Of a DNA stretch of 64,000 nt, positions 9,337 to 18,187 are shown piece by piece. The DNA comes from Rheinheimera sp. UJ63 (GTDB taxonomy: Bacteria > Pseudomonadota > Gammaproteobacteria > Enterobacterales > Alteromonadaceae). Each line of letters starts with the position of its first letter. Positions within the stretch are counted from its first letter, which is position 1. The stretch covers positions 174,787 through 238,786 of the forward strand of contig NZ_JAKGTQ010000005.1 in NCBI RefSeq assembly GCF_021568285.1, in the 5' to 3' direction. The notes under the pieces were generated by a model, which had not been told where the DNA came from, did no database searches, and saw only the letters and a list, made by a program, of their open reading frames with translations. Made by a program: the position numbers and the translations under genes.

Positions 9337-11880
9337 ATGTCTACGGTAAACCCTCCTAACGAATTTCTTCAGCATGAACCCATTATTGCTGATCTGATTA
9401 AACGCCCGCTGTTAACTTGCGCCGCTAACGATACTCTGCAAACCGCGGCACAACTGATGCGCCAACATAATGTTAGCTGTATTTTAATCAAAGAAGGCGA
9501 CAGCATTAGCGGCATTTGGTCTGAAGCGGATACGCGCAAACTCGACTTCAATCAAATCGATCCGACAAGCATTACCGTGGGCAGTTTAATGTCATCACCG
9601 GTGATCAGCGCCAGTGAACTGACCAGTATTAATGGCGCAGCCAGCTTAATGCTGAATCATAATATTCGCCGTTTATTGGTGGTAAACAGTGCTCAGCAAC
9701 CGGTCGGTTTACTCACCCAAAGCGATATCGTACGTCAGCAGCAAATTGAGTTTTATTTACGTTTTCGGGAAGTGGCCGGCTGTATTGAAAAAGCCCCGGT
9801 ATTTTTAGATAGCACGATACCTTTAGCCGAAGCCGTGCAGTGTTTGCGACAAGCCAAAACCGACGCCGCCATTGTTAATTTTGCTGATCAGCATCAAGGG
9901 TTAATCACTGAGCGGGATTTAGTACAACTGCTGGCTGATGGCCGTAACTGTCAGCAAGTTGCTGACATCGCGACAAAAAAATTGTTAGTCGTGCCACCTA
10001 ACATGAGTGTATTAGATGCCGTGACGCTGCTCAATCAGCATAATATTCGTCACTTAGTGGTAAAAGAACAACAGCAAATTCTGGGGTTATTGTCTTTTAA
10101 CGATATCCTGCGAAATGTTGAATACAGCTACATCGAACAATTAAAAACCGCCTTACAAGATCGCGATCTTGCTCTGCGTACCTCGGCTGATTACCTGCGC
10201 TTAGCACACAAAGTGATTGATGCCTCTATGGATGGCATTATGATCACCGATCAACATGGCTTTATCCAATCGGTTAATCCCAGCTTTACCAAACTCACCG
10301 GTTATAGCCAAGCCGAGGCACTGGGTAAAACACCGCGTTTACTCAGCTCAGGCTTACATCCAGCAGAGTTTTATCGCCACATGTGGCACACCATTTTAGA
10401 AACCGGCCATTGGCAAGGTGAGGTGTGGAATAAACGCAAAAATGGCGAGATTTATCCGCAATCACTAAGTATTACTGCTATTCGCTCGGAATCTCAGCAG
10501 ATTACCCAGTATGCGGCAATTTTTAGTGATATTACCGAGCGTAAACAACAAGAAGAAAAAATTCATCAACTGGCTTATATCGATGAATTAACCGGCTTGG
10601 CCAATCGCCGGATGTTTTTCGATCGACTACAACTGGCACTAGCCAATGCACAGCGCCATCAACATGCCCTCGCAGTGTTGTTTTTAGATTTAGACTTGTT
10701 TAAACGCATCAATGATACCCTTGGTCATCATGCCGGTGACCAAGCCTTAAAAGAAGTGGCCAAACGCTTACAAAACACCTTGCGCGTAGGTGAGTCTGTT
10801 GCCCGCTTAGGCGGCGACGAGTTTATTATTTTAATCCCCGAAATCAAAGTTTGTGATTCACTGCAAGCATTAGCGCAGCGTTTAATCGCGCAGTTTGAAC
10901 GGCCAGTGCAATTATTAGGGCAAGATTTCTTTTTAACCACCAGTATTGGCATCAGTTTATTTCCCAAGGATGGGCATACAGCGGAAATGTTGGTGAAACA
11001 TGCTGATGTCGCAATGTATCAGGCAAAAAATGCGGGGCGTAATCAATACCGCTTTTATGACGCGAGCCAAGGCCAACAAAACGTCGATGAACTGAAGTTA
11101 GAGCAAGCGTTACGACAAGCACTGCGTCTGCAATTACTTGAGGTGCATTATCAACCTAAATTCAGCATAAAAACCCAAGAGGTCATTGGTTTTGAAGCCT
11201 TGTTGCGTTGGTCAGATCCAGAGTTAGGCCCACTGTCGCCCGCCTTGTTTATCCCGTTGGCGGAAAAACTCGGGCTGATTCATCAGTTAGGCGAATGGGT
11301 GTTGCGCCAAGTCTGTTTTCAGTTAAAGCAATGGCAAGCATCCGCTCTGCCTGTTTCCATTAATATTTCAGTGTTGCAATTAATGGAGCTGGATTTTCTA
11401 CCACGCTTTCGCGCTATTGTCACGCAAGCCGCAATTCAGCCACGTTTGATAGAGTTAGAACTGACTGAAAGCTGTTTTATACCCGAGCATTCGGCTTATA
11501 TTTTAAATGTACTAACCGAACTGAAAAAGCTGGGGCTACGCTTATCCATTGATGATTTTGGGACAGGCTATTCATCCCTGTCTTACTTACGCCGTTTGCC
11601 AATCGATGCTTTGAAAATTGACCATAGCTTTATTCGTGAATTACCGGCCAATGAAAGTGATCGGCAAATCACTTTGGCCATTATTGCCATGGCTAAAGCC
11701 TTGGGTTTAGAAGTGATTGCCGAGGGTATTGAACACACCGCTCAGTGTGAATTTTTACTGCAAGCCGGCTGCGATACCGGCCAAGGTTATTTCATCTCGC
11801 CAGCATTACCAGCAGCCGACATCACTAAAAAGTGGCTAAAAACCACACCCAGTACATCCGCTGAACATGACACGGTCTGA
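9337..11880 (+). CDS. CBS-CBS-PAS-GGDEF-EAL cyclic-di-GMP signalling protein
   Basis: Cytoplasmic protein of 847 residues with two tandem CBS pairs (about residues 10-260), one PAS domain (about 290-405), GGDEF (about 420-580) and EAL (about 595-835). The cyclase motif RLGGDEF is intact, but the inhibitory site reads RVGE rather than RxxD, so product inhibition may be weak. The EAL domain has EALLRW, NISVLQL, ELTES and the DDFGTGYSSL loop, so phosphodiesterase activity is likely. CBS domains usually sense adenine nucleotides, which would tie c-di-GMP to energy state. I prefer ATG 9337 (GGA 7 bases upstream) over a GTG 11 codons earlier. No transmembrane segment is seen. It is probably monocistronic. 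Confidence 0.92.
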   Translation: MSTVNPPNEFLQHEPIIADLIKRPLLTCAANDTLQTAAQLMRQHNVSCILIKEGDSISGIWSEADTRKLDFNQIDPTSITVGSLMSSPVISASELTSINGAASLMLNHNIRRLLVVNSAQQPVGLLTQSDIVRQQQIEFYLRFREVAGCIEKAPVFLDSTIPLAEAVQCLRQAKTDAAIVNFADQHQGLITERDLVQLLADGRNCQQVADIATKKLLVVPPNMSVLDAVTLLNQHNIRHLVVKEQQQILGLLSFNDILRNVEYSYIEQLKTALQDRDLALRTSADYLRLAHKVIDASMDGIMITDQHGFIQSVNPSFTKLTGYSQAEALGKTPRLLSSGLHPAEFYRHMWHTILETGHWQGEVWNKRKNGEIYPQSLSITAIRSESQQITQYAAIFSDITERKQQEEKIHQLAYIDELTGLANRRMFFDRLQLALANAQRHQHALAVLFLDLDLFKRINDTLGHHAGDQALKEVAKRLQNTLRVGESVARLGGDEFIILIPEIKVCDSLQALAQRLIAQFERPVQLLGQDFFLTTSIGISLFPKDGHTAEMLVKHADVAMYQAKNAGRNQYRFYDASQGQQNVDELKLEQALRQALRLQLLEVHYQPKFSIKTQEVIGFEALLRWSDPELGPLSPALFIPLAEKLGLIHQLGEWVLRQVCFQLKQWQASALPVSINISVLQLMELDFLPRFRAIVTQAAIQPRLIELELTESCFIPEHSAYILNVLTELKKLGLRLSIDDFGTGYSSLSYLRRLPIDALKIDHSFIRELPANESDRQITLAIIAMAKALGLEVIAEGIEHTAQCEFLLQAGCDTGQGYFISPALPAADITKKWLKTTPSTSAEHDTV

Positions 11881-11889
11881 CGCCCCCTA

Positions 11890-11915
11890 AGCGGCTATTT
11901 GCTATAATAGCCGCT
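11890..11915. terminator. Bidirectional hairpin between convergent genes
   Basis: AGCGGCTAT (11890-11898) and ATAGCCGCT (11907-11915) form a perfect 9-bp stem with an 8-base loop, 9 bases after the stop of the CBS-GGDEF-EAL gene and 39 bases from the stop of the opposing gene. There is no long T tract. Confidence 0.55.
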
Positions 11916-11954
11916 CAGTTACCTGCGCGTGTTTGGTTAACCGCACCCGCACGG

Positions 11955-12464
11955 CTAATAGCGGTATTTCGCAAGCAAGATCTGTTCACGCTGTTTGTCA
12001 AATTGGTTATGCGCCACTTCTACTTGATGTGCAAACTTATCATAAGCTCGTTCAACTTTACGTTGATACGCTTGTCTTGCTTTGCTCTTTTGTTTGGGTT
12101 TGGCTTTGTGATGACTGTGCTGATAAGCATCAGATAATTGCGCTAATTCGCGATCAAGCTGACGTTCTAACGACACCAGATGACGCTGATGTTCATGGGC
12201 TAACTGCTGTAATGCTTGGCGCTGCTTGGCAACAATACGCGGTGTTGCATGCTTAACCTTGTAATATCGGCTATAGCCTTGTTGCACCGGATCGATGCGG
12301 GCCACTCTAACTAATTCATCGGCAGCCCGTCTTAAGGTATACACCAACACATCATGACCTACTCGCTCAATGGCAACGGGCGACGCTTGATGCGCGAGCA
12401 CTGGCAGTTGTACCAGTGTTAACAAAGAAACAGCAAACAGGGTTTTGGTGATTGTTGTGGCCAT
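11955..12464 (-). CDS. Hypothetical exported coiled-coil protein
   Basis: Small protein of 169 residues that I do not recognise. It starts with a signal peptide (TKTLFAVSLLTLVQLPVLAHQ, cleavage after about residue 25). The rest is strongly helical and charged, rich in Gln, Lys and Arg, with heptad-like spacing (LAHEHQRHLVSLERQLDREL) and a basic HHKAKPKQKSK stretch near residues 120-130, so a periplasmic coiled coil is likely. ATG 12464 is chosen because GGAG lies 6 bases upstream; a GTG four codons earlier is less likely. It is transcribed in the same direction as hemN and separated from it by 117 bases. Confidence 0.65.
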   Translation of the reverse strand: MATTITKTLFAVSLLTLVQLPVLAHQASPVAIERVGHDVLVYTLRRAADELVRVARIDPVQQGYSRYYKVKHATPRIVAKQRQALQQLAHEHQRHLVSLERQLDRELAQLSDAYQHSHHKAKPKQKSKARQAYQRKVERAYDKFAHQVEVAHNQFDKQREQILLAKYRY

Positions 12465-12581
12465 AATCGGCTCCACTTTCTGCTAAACACCCGTTAATCT
12501 TGCACTGTACAACTGAACCACTGCTGAAAGCTTTTTCGGCATTTTGATTAAAAAAGTCAACTTACCCTGCCCTATGCCGAT

Positions 12582-13943
12582 TTATACTACCTTGGAATAA
12601 CGTTGCTGACTTTGCGTTAAATAGGCATCGAAGCAGGCACAAATACTGCGAACCCATAGCCGACCTAAGACAGTCACTGTTAACTCACTGTCATTGGCTA
12701 CAAGTAAACCATCGGTGATAAACGGCTGCAACTGCGGCACCGCATCGGCAAAATATCCCCAAAAATCGATTAACTGCCATTGCTGGCAAAAAGCAGTGAT
12801 ATCCAATTTGAAGTGACAAATGAGTTGGCTAATCAATGCAGCGCGCAGCCGATCATCCCCACTTAAACTCAAGCCACGCTCAACTGGGCGCTGTTGTTGC
12901 TGTAAGGCAGCATAATAATCGGCTAATACCTTACTGTTTTGCCACAATACACCGTTGATTTGGCTAATACTTGACACCCCCAGCCCCAACAACGCATCTT
13001 GCCCGGCTGTGGTATAGCCTTGAAAATTACGCTGCAAACGGCCTTGCTGCTGCGCTATCGCCAGTGGATCACTGGCTTTAGCAAAGTGATCCATGCCAAT
13101 AAATTGATAACCGGCTCCTACTAACGCCGTGATCGCCAATTGCAATAACTGCAGCTTTGCAGGTGCAGCCGGTAAACTGTCGTCGGGAATTTTACGCTGC
13201 GCGGCAAAGCGCTCTGGTAAATGCGCATAGCTGAATAATGAAATGCGATCGGGTGATAAACGGATAATCTCGGCTAAGGTTTCAGCAAAACTATCGGGCT
13301 GTTGATATGGCAGGCCATAAATCAGATCCAGATTGACCGAGCTAAAACCCAGTGCTCGACTTAATTGCATTTGCTGGCGGATCAACTCGGTTTCTTGCAC
13401 TCGGTTAATGGCAATTTGCACTTTCTCGTCTAAATCTTGCACACCAAAACTGACACGATTAAACCCCAGTTGGCGTAAATGTCGCAGCTTTTGCTCGCTA
13501 CAACTGCGCGGATCGATCTCAATACTGATCTCTGCCTCAGTTGTCAGCTGAAAATGCTGATGAATTAACTGCATTAATTGCGTTAACTGCGCTTCCGTTA
13601 AAAAGGTGGGTGTGCCGCCACCCAAGTGCAATTGCGTGATGCGCTTATCGGCTACACTAGCTTGATACAGCGCCATTTCTTGCGCCAATGCCGTTAAATA
13701 CTGATCAGCTTTGTGCTGATGCCGCGTGACAATTTTATTGCAGCCACAGTAATAGCAAAGCTGATGACAAAACGGAATATGGATATATAAGCTCAGCTCA
13801 GACGGAGCGTCTTGCAGCACGGGGGTAATCATGGCCGAGTCAAAAGCCGGATCTAACGCTAACGCGGTTGGATAAGAGGTATAACGCGGTCCGTTAATGT
13901 TGTATTTGGCGATTAACGCCGCATCCCATGATATCGCTTGCAT
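12582..13943 (-). CDS. hemN: Oxygen-independent coproporphyrinogen III oxidase
   Basis: Radical-SAM enzyme of 453 residues converting coproporphyrinogen III to protoporphyrinogen IX without oxygen in heme synthesis. The iron-sulfur motif C59-x3-C63-x2-C66-x-C68 (FCHQLCYYCGC) matches E. coli HemN in spacing. The GGGTPTFL SAM-binding strand and the E-I-D-P-R segment follow. The start ATG follows AAGGGGG. A probable FNR box lies about 60 bases upstream, consistent with anaerobic induction. Length and motifs distinguish it from the shorter HemW paralogues, which have CxxxCxxC followed by a different context. Confidence 0.96.
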   Translation of the reverse strand: MQAISWDAALIAKYNINGPRYTSYPTALALDPAFDSAMITPVLQDAPSELSLYIHIPFCHQLCYYCGCNKIVTRHQHKADQYLTALAQEMALYQASVADKRITQLHLGGGTPTFLTEAQLTQLMQLIHQHFQLTTEAEISIEIDPRSCSEQKLRHLRQLGFNRVSFGVQDLDEKVQIAINRVQETELIRQQMQLSRALGFSSVNLDLIYGLPYQQPDSFAETLAEIIRLSPDRISLFSYAHLPERFAAQRKIPDDSLPAAPAKLQLLQLAITALVGAGYQFIGMDHFAKASDPLAIAQQQGRLQRNFQGYTTAGQDALLGLGVSSISQINGVLWQNSKVLADYYAALQQQQRPVERGLSLSGDDRLRAALISQLICHFKLDITAFCQQWQLIDFWGYFADAVPQLQPFITDGLLVANDSELTVTVLGRLWVRSICACFDAYLTQSQQRYSKVV

Positions 13944-14000
13944 CTTCTGCCCCCTTATTTAGCTAAGGCGGCAGTATACTGAGCTTTCACTGACTCAGCC

Positions 14001-14014
14001 TTGATCTATCGCAA
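14001..14014 (-). promoter_or_regulatory. Candidate FNR-binding site upstream of hemN
   Basis: On the minus strand the site reads TTGCGATAGATCAA, matching 8 of the 10 defined positions of the FNR consensus TTGAT-N4-ATCAA; one half site (ATCAA) is perfect. Its centre is about 64 bases before the hemN start codon, a usual position for an activator. hemN is an FNR/Anr target in several proteobacteria. Confidence 0.55.
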
Positions 14015-14031
14015 ACGGAAATACTTGCCGT

Positions 14032-15963
14032 TTAGCGTGTTAACTCAGCGAGGTGCTGATGCAAAATGCGGCGGATCTCTAAAATGGCAGCCGAGGTTTC
14101 TTGTACGCTATGCCCCGAGCGGATCACCATCTCTGATTCAGCTTCCGGTAAATGCGCACTTAAATAGGGTACAACGCCATCCGAGTGTTGGGCCACAGGT
14201 AAGCTGGGTTGTTCTACCCCAATAATCGAGTGATACCGCACCGCAGCATTAATCGGAATGCGTGCCGCCGCCATGATAAAACTATCGCGATCGCTGAGGT
14301 TTTCAATGCTGGTGATCCGCAGTGGCACCCGCGCTTGGCTCTTGCTGCTGGGATCGTTTAACAGCTCAGCCGCTTCGGCCACACGTTCTAACACCGTCAC
14401 GGGCAAGGTAATGAGCCCGGCTAACCAGCGAGCTAAACGATAGTCTGCCACCGCCGTACCCAAATGTGGTGTCGCAATAAAAATCGCCCGATTCGCCCCC
14501 GGTAAAGCTGAAAACGTAAAATCATCACGAAAGCTTTGAAAGAAACGCTGCTGACGTTTTAAATCTAATTTATGCTCTTCGCTAACGGCATACAATAATT
14601 GCTCACCCGAGTCAGACACCAATAAACGCGCCAATAGCCCACCCATACTATGACCAATGATCACCATATCTTCTGAAGCCGGAGCCAAGCCTTCAGGATC
14701 AAACTGTCGTAAGGTTTGCGTAATACGCTGGCGGATAGCTTGTAAATTCAGAACCAAAGGTAAGTTCGTAGGGTAATACAATTGCCATAATTGATAGTTG
14801 GCACGCAGCTTTTCATCACCCAAAACCTCATTCGCCGTATTAACCCAGGCTTCAGGGCTACTAGCAATACCATGTAACATAATGATAATTTTACGATTAG
14901 GATCATAAGGCTGCAGCATAAATAAATGTGGCTGCGCTAATGAATCGCTTGCACCCATTAAATTCCAAAACGCTTGCCGAGAAAAATCAGAACGCGCTAA
15001 CCATAAACCATAACCCGCGGTAAAGTTGGCCGCCAATGGGATCTTCGCGCCAGCAATCGTCACTTGCTGCTGTTGCAGCGGATCCAGCACATGTAAGGTC
15101 ACCTGATCGGTACTTAACACTTCAGCTAAAGTGTTACCGCCAAAACTCAATACGGCGGTCACCACCGGCGAGGGTAATTCGCTATAGCCTTGCTGCAAAT
15201 TTAATTGCGTGCGCGCCGCACTGACGGCCACTAATTCAGCACCGAGCCCATCGCGGCGATATTGATTGCGCAAGCCTTGAAATGACAAGGTGTTGGTGGG
15301 CACAAGCTGTGCAGGAAGTGCTTGCTCGCGAAAGCGCCGATGCTGCAACTGGCTACGTAACTGCCAACGCTCGGTTTGTAGGGTAATAGCACTGTCTTGC
15401 AACCAGCGCCGTTGTTGCTGTGAGAATAATAAGGTTGCGGCTTGTTGGGTGGCAAAGTTATAGTAATCACGCACTTGCGTTTGCCGGTCTTCAAACAAAC
15501 GATTAATCGGTGTCACACCAGAATAAAATAAATAAGCGTAAGCATAGCGAGCGCTCATCAGGTAGGCATCGACCTCAGCCAGCACATCTTTATTGCGTGG
15601 ACGGCTATACCATAAGGCTTGATGTAACCACAGTTCCGCCATCGCCGATAGGCGTTGTTCACTGGTTAAACCCAAACCGGTGCTGAGGATCTCGGCACAT
15701 TCTGCCGCTTCGCGCTGACAGGTTGCCTGATCTAGCCCAAGTATTTGCAGCACGACACCTGTATATTGGCTAATGGTGCCTGTAGTTAACACATCGCCCC
15801 GCCGCTGCTTAACATACTCGCGGCTATCCACATTCGACACCGACACGGTGGCGCAGCCGCTTAAAGCGAGCAACAACCATAAGCACACTAAGCAATGCCA
15901 ACGACGTTTTACCGCTGCCAGAGAAAAAAGCGGCAACTTTGCTGTAACTAACACGCTATTCAC
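14032..15963 (-). CDS. Large alpha/beta-hydrolase (lipase/esterase-like) lipoprotein
   Basis: Protein of 643 residues with an N-terminal hydrophobic segment ending in a lipobox LSGC (Cys about residue 37), so it is probably lipid-anchored. The first ~300 residues are an alpha-helical region I do not recognise. The C-terminal part is a PGAP1/lipase-type hydrolase: the oxyanion strand IIMLHGIASSP, the nucleophile elbow GHSMGG (Ser about 439), and FIATPHLGT typical of triacylglycerol lipases; the catalytic His is probably in the SGHSVQET region near residue 618. The start is uncertain: a GTG at 15963 is the most upstream and has no clear ribosome site. hemN lies 88 bases downstream on the same strand. 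Function is inferred at the level of esterase/lipase only. Confidence 0.8.
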   Translation of the reverse strand: MNSVLVTAKLPLFSLAAVKRRWHCLVCLWLLLALSGCATVSVSNVDSREYVKQRRGDVLTTGTISQYTGVVLQILGLDQATCQREAAECAEILSTGLGLTSEQRLSAMAELWLHQALWYSRPRNKDVLAEVDAYLMSARYAYAYLFYSGVTPINRLFEDRQTQVRDYYNFATQQAATLLFSQQQRRWLQDSAITLQTERWQLRSQLQHRRFREQALPAQLVPTNTLSFQGLRNQYRRDGLGAELVAVSAARTQLNLQQGYSELPSPVVTAVLSFGGNTLAEVLSTDQVTLHVLDPLQQQQVTIAGAKIPLAANFTAGYGLWLARSDFSRQAFWNLMGASDSLAQPHLFMLQPYDPNRKIIIMLHGIASSPEAWVNTANEVLGDEKLRANYQLWQLYYPTNLPLVLNLQAIRQRITQTLRQFDPEGLAPASEDMVIIGHSMGGLLARLLVSDSGEQLLYAVSEEHKLDLKRQQRFFQSFRDDFTFSALPGANRAIFIATPHLGTAVADYRLARWLAGLITLPVTVLERVAEAAELLNDPSSKSQARVPLRITSIENLSDRDSFIMAAARIPINAAVRYHSIIGVEQPSLPVAQHSDGVVPYLSAHLPEAESEMVIRSGHSVQETSAAILEIRRILHQHLAELTR

Positions 15964-16066
15964 TCACTACTGACCATGGCTTAGATGAACTATCATAACA
16001 TGCGCCGTTGCCTACGAATATCGAACTAGTATGACAGAAAGCTAAGGCGCGAGCCCTATGTCAACT

Positions 16067-18178
16067 TTAACTGGCAAACACGGCACGATGAAAATTAACA
16101 AAATCATGGCTAGCCAGTGGCTTACTAAAATAAAAGCCTTGATAGTGATAGCATCCCATTCCTGCCAACGCATCACGCTGCTCAGCAGTTTCTACGCCCT
16201 CTGCTATTACCCCTAAGCCTAAAGCTTTTGATAACGCAATCACCGTACAGGCTATTGCAGCATCATTGTTGTCATGCAAAATATCTTCGACAAAACTACG
16301 ATCAATTTTTAATTGCTCTAAGGGCAAACACTTCAAATAACTTAAAGACGAGTAACCGGTACCAAAATCATCTAACGCAAAGCCAATGCCGTATTCTTGC
16401 AAGCGGCGCATTTTAGCAACAACTTCATCTACTCGAGAAACTAAAATACTCTCTGTTAATTCAAATTGCAGACGCTTCTGGACTAACGGATGTTGCTCTA
16501 AAATAGCTAAAACCTGCGGCAAAAAATTTTCTTGGTGAAATTGCCGTGCACTGATATTAATCGATAATTTAGGCACTAGACCCGGCATGTCAGCAGTCCA
16601 ATTGGTGAGTTGCAAGCAAGATTGCTCAATAACCCATTGGCCAATTTCATAAATTAAACCACTTTCTTCAGCGATAGGAATAAACACCGCTGGGCTAACG
16701 GAGCCAAGCTCAGGATGAAACCAACGTATTAAAACCTCAGCCCCGACTAATTCGCCTTGCTCATTATGCAAGCCTTGATAATGCAATTGTAATTGTTGGT
16801 TGCTGAGAGCTTGTCTCAATTGGCTTTCTAATTGCGTCCGGGTTGAAGCTTGTATTTGCATCGACACATCAAACAAGCTAATCATGTTTTTGCCAGCGGC
16901 TTTCGCTTGATACATCGCTAAGTCTGCTTGCTGCAAAAGCTCATCCACGACTTTGTTGTCATCAGAAAAAATCGTAATACCGATACTAGGGCTACTCACA
17001 TAACTCAGCTTTTCTAATTTAAATGGAGTATTCAGTACTGCACGAATTTTCTCGGCGATCTGGGCGGCCTGATCAATGGCCTGATAGTATTCTGGTGAGA
17101 GATGTAACAACAAAATGATAAACTCATCGCCACCTAAGCGTGCCACGGTATCTTGCTGCCGTACGCTTTGCTGTAAACGCTGCGCCACTTGCCGCAAAAG
17201 CTGATCACCGGTTGCGTGACCAAGTGAATCATTTAGATGTTTAAAGTTATCCAAATCAATAAACAGTAAAGCGCCCAATTCTTGACCGTACTGGCGCTTT
17301 TCTAAGGCATCATTTAAACACTGCATCAACATACGGCGGTTCGGTAACGAGGTTAAAGGGTCGTAAAAAGCTAATTTTTCAATTAAAACTTCTGCACGTT
17401 TGCGCTCCGAAAGATCTCTTACCATACCAATAAAGGTTACACTGTCAGCACGTTCGATCCGTGAAATGCGTAACTCCATATTAAATAAACGACCATCTTT
17501 ACGCTGGCCTTTAGTTTCTCGACTACGGCCAATAATTTTTGTTACGCCAAAGTGTAAATGCGCATTAATATAGTGGTCATGCTGGCTGCGATAGGGTTCA
17601 GGCATCAGCATCGACACATTTTTGCCCAGCACCTCTTCTTCTTTATAACCAAACAACTTAATTGCGGCATTGTTAAAGGTTTGAATTAAGCCTTGTTCAT
17701 TAATGGTAATAATGGCATCCACCACATTATCGAGGATCTCACGATGCGCAACAGCATAATCCTCTAAAGCTTGTTCATTTTGCTTCATGCTACTGATATC
17801 ACTGATATAACCATACCAGCTTGGTCGACCTAAATGATCTTGTTCAAGTGAAGCATGCGCGGCAAGCCAAACAATGTTACCGCTTGGATGTTGATAACGA
17901 AATTGCATGTGCCATGGTGTACCATGAGTAGCAGAATGGGTGAGTAGTGCTCTGAGATCATCAAAATCTTCAGCCGCTATCCGAGAAAAAATAGCGGATT
18001 GATTAGTGTGCAACTCTTGCAATGGCATACCCAGAATCGCTGCAGCACTATTGGTCAACTTCAACAACTGATAGGATTGTCCAGTGGTTTCAGATAATTG
18101 AAAAAAAAATCCCGGTAAATTGTCCGTTAATAAATTAAGAACCGTCTGACATTCCTGCTGACTACTAACTAACATCAT
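16067..18178 (-). CDS. PAS-PAS-GGDEF-EAL c-di-GMP protein
   Basis: Soluble protein of 703 residues: PAS/PAC (about 15-135), second PAS (about 145-260), GGDEF (about 275-435), EAL (about 450-695). The GGDEF motif is intact and the inhibitory I-site is present as RQQD five residues before RLGGDEF, so cyclase activity with product inhibition is expected. The phosphodiesterase signature is EVL in place of EAL (GAEVLIRW), while ELTES, DDFGTGYSSLSYLK and EGVET are conserved, so hydrolysis may persist. The gene follows the PAS chemoreceptor gene by only 9 bases, in the same direction. The pair probably shares a transcript and perhaps a redox/energy cue sensed by PAS. Confidence 0.92.
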   Translation of the reverse strand: MMLVSSQQECQTVLNLLTDNLPGFFFQLSETTGQSYQLLKLTNSAAAILGMPLQELHTNQSAIFSRIAAEDFDDLRALLTHSATHGTPWHMQFRYQHPSGNIVWLAAHASLEQDHLGRPSWYGYISDISSMKQNEQALEDYAVAHREILDNVVDAIITINEQGLIQTFNNAAIKLFGYKEEEVLGKNVSMLMPEPYRSQHDHYINAHLHFGVTKIIGRSRETKGQRKDGRLFNMELRISRIERADSVTFIGMVRDLSERKRAEVLIEKLAFYDPLTSLPNRRMLMQCLNDALEKRQYGQELGALLFIDLDNFKHLNDSLGHATGDQLLRQVAQRLQQSVRQQDTVARLGGDEFIILLLHLSPEYYQAIDQAAQIAEKIRAVLNTPFKLEKLSYVSSPSIGITIFSDDNKVVDELLQQADLAMYQAKAAGKNMISLFDVSMQIQASTRTQLESQLRQALSNQQLQLHYQGLHNEQGELVGAEVLIRWFHPELGSVSPAVFIPIAEESGLIYEIGQWVIEQSCLQLTNWTADMPGLVPKLSINISARQFHQENFLPQVLAILEQHPLVQKRLQFELTESILVSRVDEVVAKMRRLQEYGIGFALDDFGTGYSSLSYLKCLPLEQLKIDRSFVEDILHDNNDAAIACTVIALSKALGLGVIAEGVETAEQRDALAGMGCYHYQGFYFSKPLASHDFVNFHRAVFAS

Positions 18179-18187
18179 GCCTCCTAG

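Noticed and set aside
12540..12581. Second FNR-like site (TTGAC and ATCAA) downstream of hemN
   Set aside because: The half sites are separated by seven bases instead of four, so FNR could not bind it normally.
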